Below are positions 46,385-57,185 of a stretch of DNA of 64,000 nt, piece by piece (positions within the stretch are counted from its first letter, which is position 1; every line of letters begins with the position of its first letter). Source of the DNA: Pleodorina starrii. Its lineage: Eukaryota > Chlorophyta > Chlorophyceae > Chlamydomonadales > Volvocaceae. The stretch spans positions 7,394,001-7,458,000 of the forward strand of contig BRXU01000004.1 of assembly GCA_030267565.1 (NCBI GenBank), read 5' to 3'. Below the pieces are notes generated by a model, which ran no database searches, was not told the DNA's origin, and saw nothing but the letters and a program-made list of their open reading frames with translations. Made by a program: the position numbers and the translations under genes.

Positions 46385-47076
46385 TTACTTGGTCTTGCGT
46401 CCGCGCGGTGCCGTCTGCCGCTTGGCAGCTGCCGCAGCGGCGCCTCCGCCCGCAACCGCGTCCTTCCTCTTCGCCGCTGCCGCCGCCGGCGGCGCCTTGC
46501 CCCGGGCCCGCTTCTTGGGAGCCTCCTCCTCCTCCTCCTCCTCCTCCTCCTGCTGACACTCCTCACTGCCATCCGACGAACTCACCTCCCGAGAGCCACC
46601 GCCCTCGTCGTCGCCGCTGTCAGCCTGGTCCTCCTCGTCCGAGTCGCCGGCCCCGCGCTTCTGACCCCGCTGGCGCCTTCCCGCGGCCTTCTTGGCCGCC
46701 GCCGCGGCCGCCGCTGACGACTTGCCGCCCGCCGTCCCCGTGCGCCTGGCGGCCGCTTTCGCTCCACCTCCCCCGCCCTTGCCCTTACCCTTGCCTGCGG
46801 GGGGCCGGCAGGGCGGATGCAGCGTCTCACGACCGTCCCGCCCCCTGAAGGGCCCCACACTGAAAGGGATCTCCTCCAGGATTTCGTCTGCCCGGGAGGA
46901 GTGACAGAAGGGTTGTCTTCCGGAGCCTCTGCCGCCTGAATCTCCGTAAATCCTGCTTCCATACGGTCCTGGTTCCCCATTGGATGGCCGCTTGACGACC
47001 CCTCTCTCGTGACCTCAACCTGAAGTGCACCTCCAGCCCATCCAGCATACCTGTGGCCTCCTCCTCCTCCCCCTCC

Positions 47077-47111
<35 letters not shown>

Positions 47112-50100
47112 CTCCTCCTCTTCCTCGCTCTCGCTCCTCTTAGCGGACGCCCGCCCGCGCTTGCGTGACACACTGCGACACACGTACCGGTGGCATCGAT
47201 GCCGCAGCGGCCCAGAGCCAATCGGGAGGCAGTGCATGGGCGGGACGTATTGCCGTAGTGACCGGTTTGCCGTACTGATGACGTCCGAGGCACCCGTTGT
47301 GGTGCGGCACCGCTCGCAGGACGCACTCACCCGCCAGACTTGGCCGTGGGCTTGGCCTTGCCGCCTCGGCCCGCCCCGCCTTCACCTCCGCATCCGCCTC
47401 CGCCGGTCAGTTTCTGCAGTGCCGGCACGAATGCCGAGGTGCGCGAGCCCACCGTCACGAAGTCGATCGGGTGGCCGTTGATGGAGCCCGTCTTCTTCTT
47501 GTTGGTCCACCTGCACGCAACACCCAGGTGGGGTGCGATTGCGGATACCGGGACCAAATCCCATGAGCAGATCACGGGAGAAGCGCGGGTTTGTGATGGA
47601 GGGGCAGGGGACTATGAGGCAACAAATGCAGGAGGCCAGGTTAGGCAACAGTGGCAGGGGGGCCAGGTTAGGCAACAGTGGCAGGGGGGCCAGGTTAGGC
47701 AACAGTGGCAGGGGGGCCAGGTTAAGCAACAGTTGCAGGGGCCTATGGGGGCAAATGTGACCAGGAGCCAGATGATGCAGGGGCCCAGATGGGGCAGCGC
47801 ATGGCAGGGGCCAGAAACCCTAAGTAGGCAAAAGCAGCAGGGGCCAGATAGGGCATACGACTGAGAGGCCTGGGAGCACAGGCAGCAGCTGGGCATGCTT
47901 GTTGCTGCCCACCAACCCACCACCCACCATCCACCATCCACCATCCACCACCCACCACCCGCCCACCGGTAATGGAACAGCCAGTATTTCGGAAAGCGCT
48001 CCGAATCCGCCTCTGCATCCACCGCCAGCCCCACCACAGAGCGGATGGTGCCGTGCAGGGAGGTCAGAGCGGTATCGTCCAGGGAGGAGGCGGACTGCTC
48101 CGGGTGGATGCGCGCCTGGTACAACACCTGAGAGGGCAGGCGAGGGGAGGGGAGGGGTGGGGATCGCAGCCCGAATGATTGGGTTGGGACTTGGGAGGCA
48201 GCACATGGAAGAGTTGACCTGGGAGGGAAAGGCGAGTTAAGCGAAGTACCGGTATACCTCCCTAGCCATAGCCTCACGCCCATCCCTCTGCTTTCCTTAC
48301 CACCCTTCACCTTCCCACAGCACAACACGCATTAGGCATCTTGCTTCTTGCACCGCCCCTTCATCCACTGCTGCACCTGTTACTCCCAACTAACTAACCA
48401 CCCTGCCGGGGGCTGCACACACCTCGTCGCCCACCCAGTTGCCGATGCCGCTGCAAAACTCCTGCGAGCCAAAATAGGACACACACACACACACACATAC
48501 GCGCGCGCGCGCGAGCAAGGCAGCAAGTGAGGCATCTAGGTGTCCCAAAGCAGCGGCCTTCGCAGAAACGCCGGGTAGCCCGGGCATCAATGGAGGCACC
48601 GCAGGCCCCGTGTCGCAAGCCACTACCAGGGCTACGATACGGCAAGGTACGGCAAATTACGGCAAGGTACGGCAACTTACCTGATCCAGGAGGAGCGCCT
48701 TGATCTTCAGCCCGGGCGCCCGCGCCACTCGCTTTCGCACCGCCGCAATGAACTGTTCGGGGGGCGGCAGCTGGTCCAATACGTCGAAGCCCAGCTTGGA
48801 GAGCGGCTCCTGCGCCGGCGGGTTCACTTGCAGCTTGACGCGTGCGAACCTGTGTGCGGGCATCGGGATCAAACCCGGTGGTGGTGGTGTGGCAGGAAAG
48901 CAGTGGCAAGTGGGGGGGAGTTGGTGGCAGGGGCGTCAAGGTGCCCCATGTGGCCAGGTCCTTCATGGATCAGGGTACTCCAGCGTTTTCGCATCACTGC
49001 TGTCTCCACCGGCCTGATCGTATTGATTCCATGTTGATTACGTCCGCAGCCTACTGCAGTCCTTCCTGCTCTCCGGTACTGTGAGTGAAGAAGCCACGCC
49101 AAACGGAGAGGCACACTAGGATAGGTGTTTAGCCGAATCGCTCGGAATTGCGCTGGTTCTGTTCTGTTCTGGGTTGATGCACGTGCACGTGCAAGCAGTA
49201 CACTATCCACCCGTTCGCGGCTGCTGTGGCAGTAAGCAGACTAACCGCCGTAACGACAACTAAACCGGAAACACCCCCTGGAGTCAACGACAACGGATTT
49301 GGTGGCCCTGCCCGAAGAGCGTACCGGTAGAATTTCAGACGTCCCGGAAGGTCTAAGCCTAGGGCAGAGCGGCCTGCCCTAGGCCTAGACCGCGCCATCG
49401 CCGGAACACCCCTAGGGCAGTAAAATGTGGAGTAATTGCCTACCGCAGAAATGGCCGCATACATATGATGTGAAAAAGCGGATCGCTCCCAGACAGGCTT
49501 GAACTGCCGACCTTGCGGTTAACAGCCGCACGCTCTACCGACTGAGCTATAGGAGCCTCGGATTTCCGAGGAAGGTCGATGAAAATGATGAAGTTTGAAA
49601 CTATATACAATTAATTAACCAGCCATAACACAAATGCTTCATGCCGTGCGAGCGCTTTTGAACCCATGCGTATGTGTATGTGTGTGTATGTATGTGTGTA
49701 TGTGTATGTGTGTGTTTGTGAGGTTTCCACTGCTCAGATGGTACGGCTCTTCAGGTCTTCGGCGCGACTTGTCCAAGAGCCCCTGCCGAAATTACTGATG
49801 TGCGGCCCTGAGGATGCGGCCAAATGCCCCCTTTCCTTCCATGACCGGTACCCATACTGACGCTATTTTTTTCTGATGTAGATTTATGCACTGTTTGGGA
49901 CCTCGCAAAGTGTCAAAAAACAGGATGGGTACCGGTACCTCGCAGTCGTTTCTCGCAAAATAAATATATAAAATAACTCGGCAGTGTTTTTACGCCTCGC
50001 AAATAATTAGCTTCGCAAGTAATCAACTTCAACACACTCGTGTTATCATTAGGACGGGGTTGATCATGGTGTAAAACCTTTCCAAAAACGTTTTATGTGT

Positions 50101-51885
50101 AAGGAGCGCAGGGGGCTCCCCGGGCCCACCAGGGCCCACCAGGGACGGCGTGAAGAATCGTGGGCACCATCAACCAACAGCTGATGGATTTGTCGATGAA
50201 TACCTCAGCAGGAAACAGCTTTTACGCCCAGACGCGGGAAACTCAATACCGGCTCATCCCTTAGCAGGATACATGGTTGCCCGAGTTGCCCAACGCCCTC
50301 TTGATCCATGGTTTTAACTATCTAATCAAACTTTCGGCTGGAATGGAGGAAGCCGCCCCGAGCCGCTACCAACCACCGATCGCGAACAGACGCTCATCAG
50401 CGCCGCACACGCGCCGCACCCTTCTCGAGAGGTCAGCAACTCACTCGTCCCGGCGAGCCCAGCAGCCATTCCCCCTGGAGCCCAGCGCCCTCCTCGCTCC
50501 TCCCCCCTGTTGGCCCCCATGTGCCCCTTCCCACCTCCTCGCGTCCACGAAGGCCAGCTTGGCGCCCCCCTCCAGATCCAGCTCAAGCTTGGTGAAGCGC
50601 GGGGGCCACTCGTCCGGATCGGATTCCAGATGAATCCTGGATCCAAAACGCGTTGCCACACATCACCGGTAGGGGGATGCTCGTGGGTCCACTGTGCATC
50701 AATCCATTTGGGTGAGGAGCGGAAACGAGGGGCCGGGGAATCCGGCACCCAAGCACCACGCAAGGAGACACCTAAGAACAACGCCAGCTCATGGGTCACT
50801 TTACGGTTCCAAAGGAAATTCGGTACCCTCTGGGTCCATTGTAGAACGGTTCATTGATTCAATGCTGTAGATAAAAGCGAACATCGACACCCTCCCGACC
50901 CAGTCGCCGGGGGGCCCCACCGCTTGTACTTGCTGTATCCCATCTTCTGCACCACGATGCCGCCCGTCATGCCTGCGGCCAACCAACCAACCACCCAACC
51001 ACCGGGGCAATCAACCAATCAGCCGACACAGCGTTGTCGTAAGTGAATGCACGCACGGGGCCTGCAGCAAAGGGGCGCATGTGCTGATTGCAGCACGGCA
51101 CAGCGCATCGGACAAACTACTTCGACCCTCAGCCCGCCACCCGGGGCGCCCCAACCGCCCTGTGGGCGCCGCGCTGCCGCTCCCGAGGCGCTGCCTACCG
51201 AAGTGCAGCAGCGGCCAGGGCCCCTCCGGGTTGTCCAGCTCCAACCAGAGGTACTTGCCCTTTCGGTGGGCGTGCACCACGCGGCGGCCCTCCAGCGCCC
51301 GGCGCACCTCATCGGGGCGGGCGCCCTCAAACACCTCTGCGGAGGGACAGGCATGTGAGGTGGGCTAGGAGGTACGGCGATGCTGCTGCCGGCGGGGACG
51401 GAGTTTCGCACCGTCCTCGAGCCGGGAAAGGGGTTTTGTATCGCACTACACGGGTGCGGGTCCGCGCTGCCATGGAGCGGAAATTGTTTGGCAAGATTGG
51501 TGCGATGCGGCCCTGGTCATGTCGTGTCAGGCAGTCAGGGCATGCGGCCGTATCGGATCGGGTCCCAGCGCGGGAGCGGGCAGGTGCAGGGAGCAGCGGA
51601 GACGCGACCGTGATACTTCCATACTTGCGACGCGGTGCCGTGCAGGACCATGTTGCTGTATGCTAAAGTAACTGTGGGCCCATAAACATGTTGAAGCTCT
51701 GGTGGCTGGGAGCGCGCGCGAGGCCGAGTATTGTTGGTTAGTTGGGTCTGCGTCGTCCGTCGTAGCGAAACCCGTGTCCACCACTTACTGTCGTCCTGGG
51801 CAACCACGGCCTTTTCGATCCTCTTGCCCACGCAGCCCCGCTCCAGAAGCCGTTTCGCTGCTTCGACTTCTGGAAGCTCGGGCAT
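46385..51885 (-). CDS. FPG1: formamidopyrimidine-DNA glycosylase (FPG/MutM), plant zincless type with long charged tail
   Basis: Ten exons: 51885-51789, 51336-51199, 50972-50921, 50636-50535, 48849-48681, 48461-48423, 48127-47967, 47510-47331, 47172-47051, 46887-46385, in phase, 520 aa. It starts MPELPEVEAAKRLL, so the catalytic Pro2 and Glu3 are present. VFEGARPDEV, RKGKYLWLELD and HFGMTGG follow, then FVDARR, the H2TH-region EFCSGIGNWVGDEVLYQARI, and KKTGSINGHPIDFVTVGSRTSAF in place of a zinc finger, as in plant FPG and NEIL1. The enzyme excises oxidised purines and nicks DNA. The tail (about 190 residues) has a run of about 18 Glu, then Lys/Arg/Ala-rich stretches (KKRARGK, KRQTAPRGRKTK) likely for nuclear localisation or DNA binding. 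The 1.7-kb intron 4 contains a tRNA gene. Confidence 0.92.
47641..47740. repeat. 27-bp tandem repeat (about four copies) in an FPG intron
   Basis: ttaggcaacagtggcagggg-type units restart at 47641, 47668, 47695 and 47722, in the intron between the 48127-47967 and 47510-47331 exons. Confidence 0.9.
48479..48513. repeat. (AC)n(CG)n alternating purine-pyrimidine tract
   Basis: A run of AC dinucleotides passes through atac into a CG run. It lies in the intron between FPG exons 5 and 6 (48461-48681). Such tracts are prone to Z-DNA. Confidence 0.85.
49484..49556 (-). tRNA. tRNA-Asn (anticodon GUU)
   Basis: The 73-nt minus-strand sequence folds as a full cloverleaf. The acceptor stem GCTCCTA pairs with TGGGAGC (one GU), with discriminator G. 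The D arm is GCTCAGTCGGTAGAGC, the anticodon stem holds loop CTGTTAA with anticodon GTT, and the T arm is GGCAG-TTCAAGC-CTGTC. Internal A and B boxes are intact. No intron and no encoded CCA. It lies inside the largest FPG intron (50534-48850), in the same transcriptional direction. Confidence 0.93.
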
Positions 51886-52364
51886 GGTGACCTTGCCGGG
51901 TGGCGGGAGCGTGCTAGTAGTGCAATACCGGTATTGGAAGGTGTGAGTCGGAGCTTGAAGGATAGCAATTTGCAATGACAAGGACACTGCAATAATTTAC
52001 AGTTGTACTTGCAACTGTAAAGGTGGGGTTGCAGCGCGGAGTGCCAGCTGGCAGGTGTGTTTTCGCAAAAAGTCGGGTCGGAGTCAACCGCTCCGAAACG
52101 CCCATGGACGCCGGGATACGCTAACTTTCAAACACACGCATAACTTTTAGTCTGTGAGCGATTTGTATATGCTAGTTGTAGTTACGGACCCATTGGCGTG
52201 CATTCGTCACTTCAGCAGCTTCCTCGCTTGAGTGTTGAACCCCACAGCGCGAACGACCATTTTAGCGACGTGAACAGCTTCAATTGAATAAATTTACGCA
52301 TATAGAGCTTTTCTTAACGCATACTGTGGGAATTTGCAAAGCAGTTGCAACGGTAGCGAAGACC
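51886..52364. promoter_or_regulatory. divergent promoter region (FPG / P4H)
   Basis: A 479-bp spacer, AT-rich relative to the genes. No single site assigned. Confidence 0.4.
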
Positions 52365-55300
52365 ATGGGGCGAAAGCCCCAGGTTACCGGTACAGCCACA
52401 GCGGTCATACTGCTGGCGGCTACATTAGCATGTCCGCAACTTGCATCTGCGTCGATGCTTGGGGCCATTGGAGTTGGCGAGGAGCGCTTAATTGGCTGGC
52501 GTGGCGACACCTACAAGCCCAAGGACATTAAGTCACGGGTGCGCAATGGGCCTGCGGGCTTCCATCCTTTCCTTTGGGACTGTGCACGCTCCGTGACCGG
52601 CTTTGGCACGACTGCCCGCCCTCCGCCTACACCATGGCAGTTGTCCGTCTCGCAACACCTTTACCCGCGCGGGCCACCGTCGCTTGCATGCCCAGCGACT
52701 CTTACCCTGTTGCAATCCACCATGCAACCTAGAGCACACAGAGCCTGGTTGCCGGCGTTCCTGGCAATGGCTTGCGCGGCGGTGCGCCGCCCATCCCTCC
52801 CCCACGCCATCCCGCCCTGCGCCATCCCGCCCTTCCCCCTCCCCGGCGCCTCCCCTCCACCCCCCCACGCCACCCCCACATTCCCTCCCCTCCCGCTCCT
52901 CCCCTCCCCTCCCCTCAGGAGCCCTTCGTGTCGGTCATCTCCTGGCAGCCGCGCGCCTTTGTGATCCGCAACTTCCTGACGGAGCACGAGTGCACCCACA
53001 TAGCGGACCTGGCGCAGGTGGGCAGCCGGGGCGGGGCGGGGCGGGGGAGGGTTGGGTTGGGATGACTGAAGAGCCCTGGAAGGGTGCAGGGAGGAGGACG
53101 GAGGGCGAGGCTGGACCGGGGACCGGGTTGGCGCAGCGGTCCCTGGTCCGGCAAAGGAGGGGGCCCATGGAGTCCCACGGAGGCTCACGGAGGCATGCAC
53201 TCGCCGCACCACTCGCAACCCTGCCCCCGCCACCATCTCCGATCTCCCCCTGCCCCCCTTCCGCCCGCCCTTCCGCCCGCCCTTCCGCCCCCCCCCCCCT
53301 GCAGGTCCACATGCGGCGGTCGACGGTGGTGGCGGACAACGGGTCCAGCGTGTTGGACGATTATCGTACATCGTACGGCACGTTCATCAACCGGTGAGGT
53401 GGTGACGCCGGGGCGGATTCAGCTCTTCGGTTCGGTGACCGGGTGGGCTTGCGGGTGCGTGGCGCATGCACAGGCACACTCGCAGCATCGGGGGCTGGCG
53501 GTGCCCTCAGTCCGCACCAGCCTCTCTCCCATCCTCCCTCCCTCTCTCCCCCACCCGCCCCCCCCCACCGGCTCCTCTGGTCTCTCCCCCACACCCCCCC
53601 CTCCCCCCCTCAGGTACCAGACCCCGGTGGTCGCGGCAGTGGAGGACCGAGTGGCGATGCTGACCCGCACCCCCGTGGTGTACCAGGAGGACATGCAGGT
53701 GGGGGGGGGGAGGGGAGGGAGGGAGGGCGGGAAAGGGTCGGATTGGGGCGCGCTGAGGTACGAGGCATGCCCCCTCATCCCCTGGCTCCCCGGCCGCCCC
53801 TCCCTGCATTCCTCGGCCTCTTCCCATCTTCTGTATCACGCCCTCCGCCGCTTCGCCCTCCCCTCCCCTCCCCTGCCTCGACCGATTAATCGACCGAAAG
53901 GTCGCTCCCCCGCTGGACTTCATTTCTTGTCTACCCACCCCCCCGCCCCTCGCTGCACCCGCCCCGCCCCGCCCCGCCCCGCCCTGGCCCTCCCCCCCAG
54001 GTCCTCCGCTACGGTCTGGGCCAGTATTACCACCGCCACACCGACAGCCTGGAGAACGACTCCCCCCGCATGGCCACAGTGCTGCTCTACCTGGCCGACA
54101 CGGACCTGGGCGGAGAGACGGCCTTCCCGCAGGCCCGCAGCTGGGCACACCCCGACATGCCGGGGGTGTTTGGGCCCTTCTCAGACTGCGTGCAGGTACG
54201 GCAGCGGGCGCGCGTGCGTATATGTGTGTGTATGTGTGTGTGGGGGGGGGGGGAAGAGGGGGTAATGGCGTGTGGGCGTGCGGGCCCGGGGGGGTCCCAC
54301 CTTCCCAAGCGCCGCACCCTCTCCCCCCGGGGGCTCCCCCCTTCCCCCCGCCCCTGACACCTCCGCTCCCCCGCTGCGTGGTCGTCCCCATTTCCCTCCC
54401 TCCGTCTCTTCCCCTGCTCTCCCCCTCCCCGCTCTCTCGCCGCTGTCAACACCCCCCCTCCCCGCCGCCGCCCCAGGGCAATGTGGCCTTCAAGCCCCGC
54501 CGCGGCGATGCGCTGCTGTTCTGGTCGGTCAAGCCCGACGGCAGGACGGAGGACCCGCTGTCGGAGCACGAGGGCTGCCCCGTGGTCCGCGGTGTCAAGT
54601 GGACCGCCACCGTGTGGGTTCACACACAGCCCTTCAGACCCGAGGAGTTCGATGAGCGCCGGAGGAGCTTCACCCGACATGACCAGGAGGAGGACCCGGG
54701 TGGGGGCTGGCTGCTGGGGGATGGGGGGAGGGGGGGCCGGCGGCGGCGGAAGAGGGCTGGCGACACAGCGGAAGAGGGCGCACATGCGCGCACACAGATA
54801 CACACATACACATGCATACACATACATACCGTGCGCGTGGCTTGTCGCCTGCTCCCTTGGTCCTGGTGCTCGGTGCCGGTCGAAACCGACCATCGGTCGG
54901 AACCCACCACCCCCGCCTGCCGCCTGCCGCTTGACTGGAACCCGACCGGCGGGCTGTGGCTCTTCCGGCCCTTCCGGCCCCTTGATCCAGGCCCCCTCCC
55001 TGCCGCCTCTTATCTCCACCTCTGCCTCTGCCTCCACTTCCCCGGCCCCCCTCCCCCAGGTCTGTGCACCGACCGCCACGCCGAGTGCCCCCGCTGGGCC
55101 AAGTCGGGGGAGTGCCAGCGGAACGCCAACTACATGCGGGGGGATGCGAACCAGGTGGGGTGGGAGGGGGATGAAGGGATGAAGGGTCTTGGAGGGTCTT
55201 CGGGGGGTTAGGGGAGGTCAAGTAGGGATTTGAGGGATCGCGCGCGCGCAGGGAGGGATCCAAGTTGGGCGCTGACGACTCGCCTTGCGTTGCCTTCTTG

Positions 55301-55705
55301 AGCATGTCACCCTGCGCGTGCGAGACTGCGAGCGCGAACATATCCGAACACAAACATATGCGGACACACGGCCACCTGAAAGTTGAACACAACCCCCCTT
55401 GCCCCATCCCGCCCCATCACTACCCCACTGGCTTCGCGTGAGTCGCTCTCGTCCCTCCGACGCTTTCCGGCATTTCATCCTTCCGGCCCCCTTGCCCCCA
55501 CCCCACATACACACCCACCCAGGTGGGTTCCTGTCGGCGCACCTGCGGTGTGTGTGAGGACTGCGAGCTGGGCGACCGCGCCTGCTACAACCGCAACCGG
55601 GACCGTCAGGGCTACCTGGTGTACCACCCGGAGGAGCTCATCAGCGGCAGGGGGAGGGCCACGGGGGAGGCGGGGATGGACTGGCGGGAGGAGACCGGGC
55701 TGTGA
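52365..55705 (+). CDS. prolyl 4-hydroxylase with C-terminal ShK-type domain
   Basis: Eight exons: 52365-52538, 52919-53017, 53305-53393, 53614-53698, 54001-54195, 54477-54699, 55060-55154, 55523-55705, in phase, 380 aa. The start at 52365 gives a clean signal peptide ([20 protein letters not shown]..., likely cut after ASA); an upstream in-frame ATG at 52284 is less likely. Catalytic features are [23 protein letters not shown] (iron-binding His and Asp), [17 protein letters not shown], and [19 protein letters not shown] (distal His and 2-oxoglutarate-binding Lys). A ShK-like six-Cys domain follows ([17 protein letters not shown] ... NANYM ... SCRRTCGVC). It hydroxylates prolines of secreted hydroxyproline-rich (wall or matrix) proteins in the ER/Golgi. 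Confidence 0.92.
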
Positions 55706-57185
55706 GATGTGGGCGAGGCGGGGCGGTGCGTTGCGGGGCTGAGGGGCGGGGTGGGTGGGCGGGTGAACCCCCTGCGTGTGTGTGTGTGAGGAGGAGGAGG
55801 AGGAGGAGGGCGCCTGGCGGCTTGGATGGAATGTGAGCCGCGGGAGGCACGTGCGCGCGCGTGATTGCGTGTGCTGGTATGAGGAATTGAGGATGGGGGA
55901 TGGCGCGGATGGGGCTGTGTTAGTGGGGGCTAATAGAGAGGCACATGGCACATGGCTGCCCCCCCCCTCCCACCCCCCTTTGTTTCCTTTCTTGTGGTGT
56001 GACGCAGCAGTAGCGGCTCCCTGTCCGTGTGTTGGAGGGGGGGGGATGTCGGGCCCTGGAGGGCGGCCGGCAGTCTGCAGCAGCGCTCCCGGACGCTCCG
56101 TTCATCCGGGGGCGACTGTGGGCAGCGGTGTGCGTTTGCGAAAACAGCAGCATACCGGCAGCAGGGTTTCGGAGCGGTACCGCGCAGCGCCCACCTATGG
56201 GGATGTGCAGGCCCTTGGGGGCTGGTAGGGCCCTGGTGGGGTCCAGGTAGGATCCAGGGGGATCCAGGTGTCCGTTCGTACTTTGGCGGCCCGCGAACAC
56301 GCAAAGTATGGACGGGGAATGCAAGAGGGCCTAAACGCTTTTATGATTGGGGGCGGGGTGTTTGTTGGGCTTTGGATGGGCGGGATTGGGCGCGGTGTGT
56401 GTGCATTCGGGCTTGTGCGTGCGACCGGCCACCGGCGCGCGGTCCTTATTCCTTTGGGAGACACCCGATGAAAAGCGCAACGCGGGCAGGCAGGGTGCGT
56501 TGCTGTGTGTTGTTGGGGTGGGGTTGGGGAGTAATAAACTAATAATGAAGGTACCGTAACGCAGCGGAGGTATGGCGACGGCGGGGTTAAGGGTATTAGG
56601 GCGCGTGGGGGAAGAGGTGACCGATGAGCCGCGGTATCAGCTGGACTGGACTGGACTGCCGTCCGTCTGTAGGGGAGGAAAGGGTGCGCCCCACATGCAG
56701 GGTACCCGCAGAAGCCAAGTCGGGCTTGGGCGCCTCGGCATGCACGCAGCGGGCTCCGAAACCAGGCAGCCGCAGCGGGCGTGCCGTCGGCAGTAGCCTC
56801 CGTTTCGTCTCTCGCCCCTCACATCAATCAATCAATCACCGAACATCCCGCCCGAGGAAACGGACAGCCAGTCAGCGACATGAGCCCGAGCCCGAGCGAG
56901 CGGACGACGCCGAACCCCACCCATACCCCACACCCGCCACAACCTGCACAGCCCCCACCACGTGGACCACTTCCGTGCCGCTTCCGAGCGCCCGCCCCGC
57001 TCGGCCTTCATTCGCGCCTTGCATGCGGCCACGACAGGCGAACAAACCATACTACCACCCCTGTGGTGCCCCCACCGCTACCGTCCCCCACGTCGCTTCT
57101 CCACCGGTTACGGCACACCCCTCCGCGGTCGATACCGTCTTTTGTCAACTTACCTCCCCACTCCCTCACCCACCCGCCACCACCG
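55706..57185. other. 1.5-kb convergent intergenic region
   Basis: Between the 3' ends of P4H and HPPK-DHPS. Contains a TG run followed by GGA repeats (55776-55808) and G-rich stretches. No domain-bearing frame seen. Confidence 0.5.

Noticed and set aside
50277..50857. Plus-strand frames inside FPG intron 4 and exon 4
   Set aside because: Antisense to an FPG exon with matching splice sites; no domain of their own.
52284..52364. Upstream in-frame ATG for P4H
   Set aside because: Adding 27 residues would put polar sequence before the signal peptide; the ATG at 52365 starts a canonical one.
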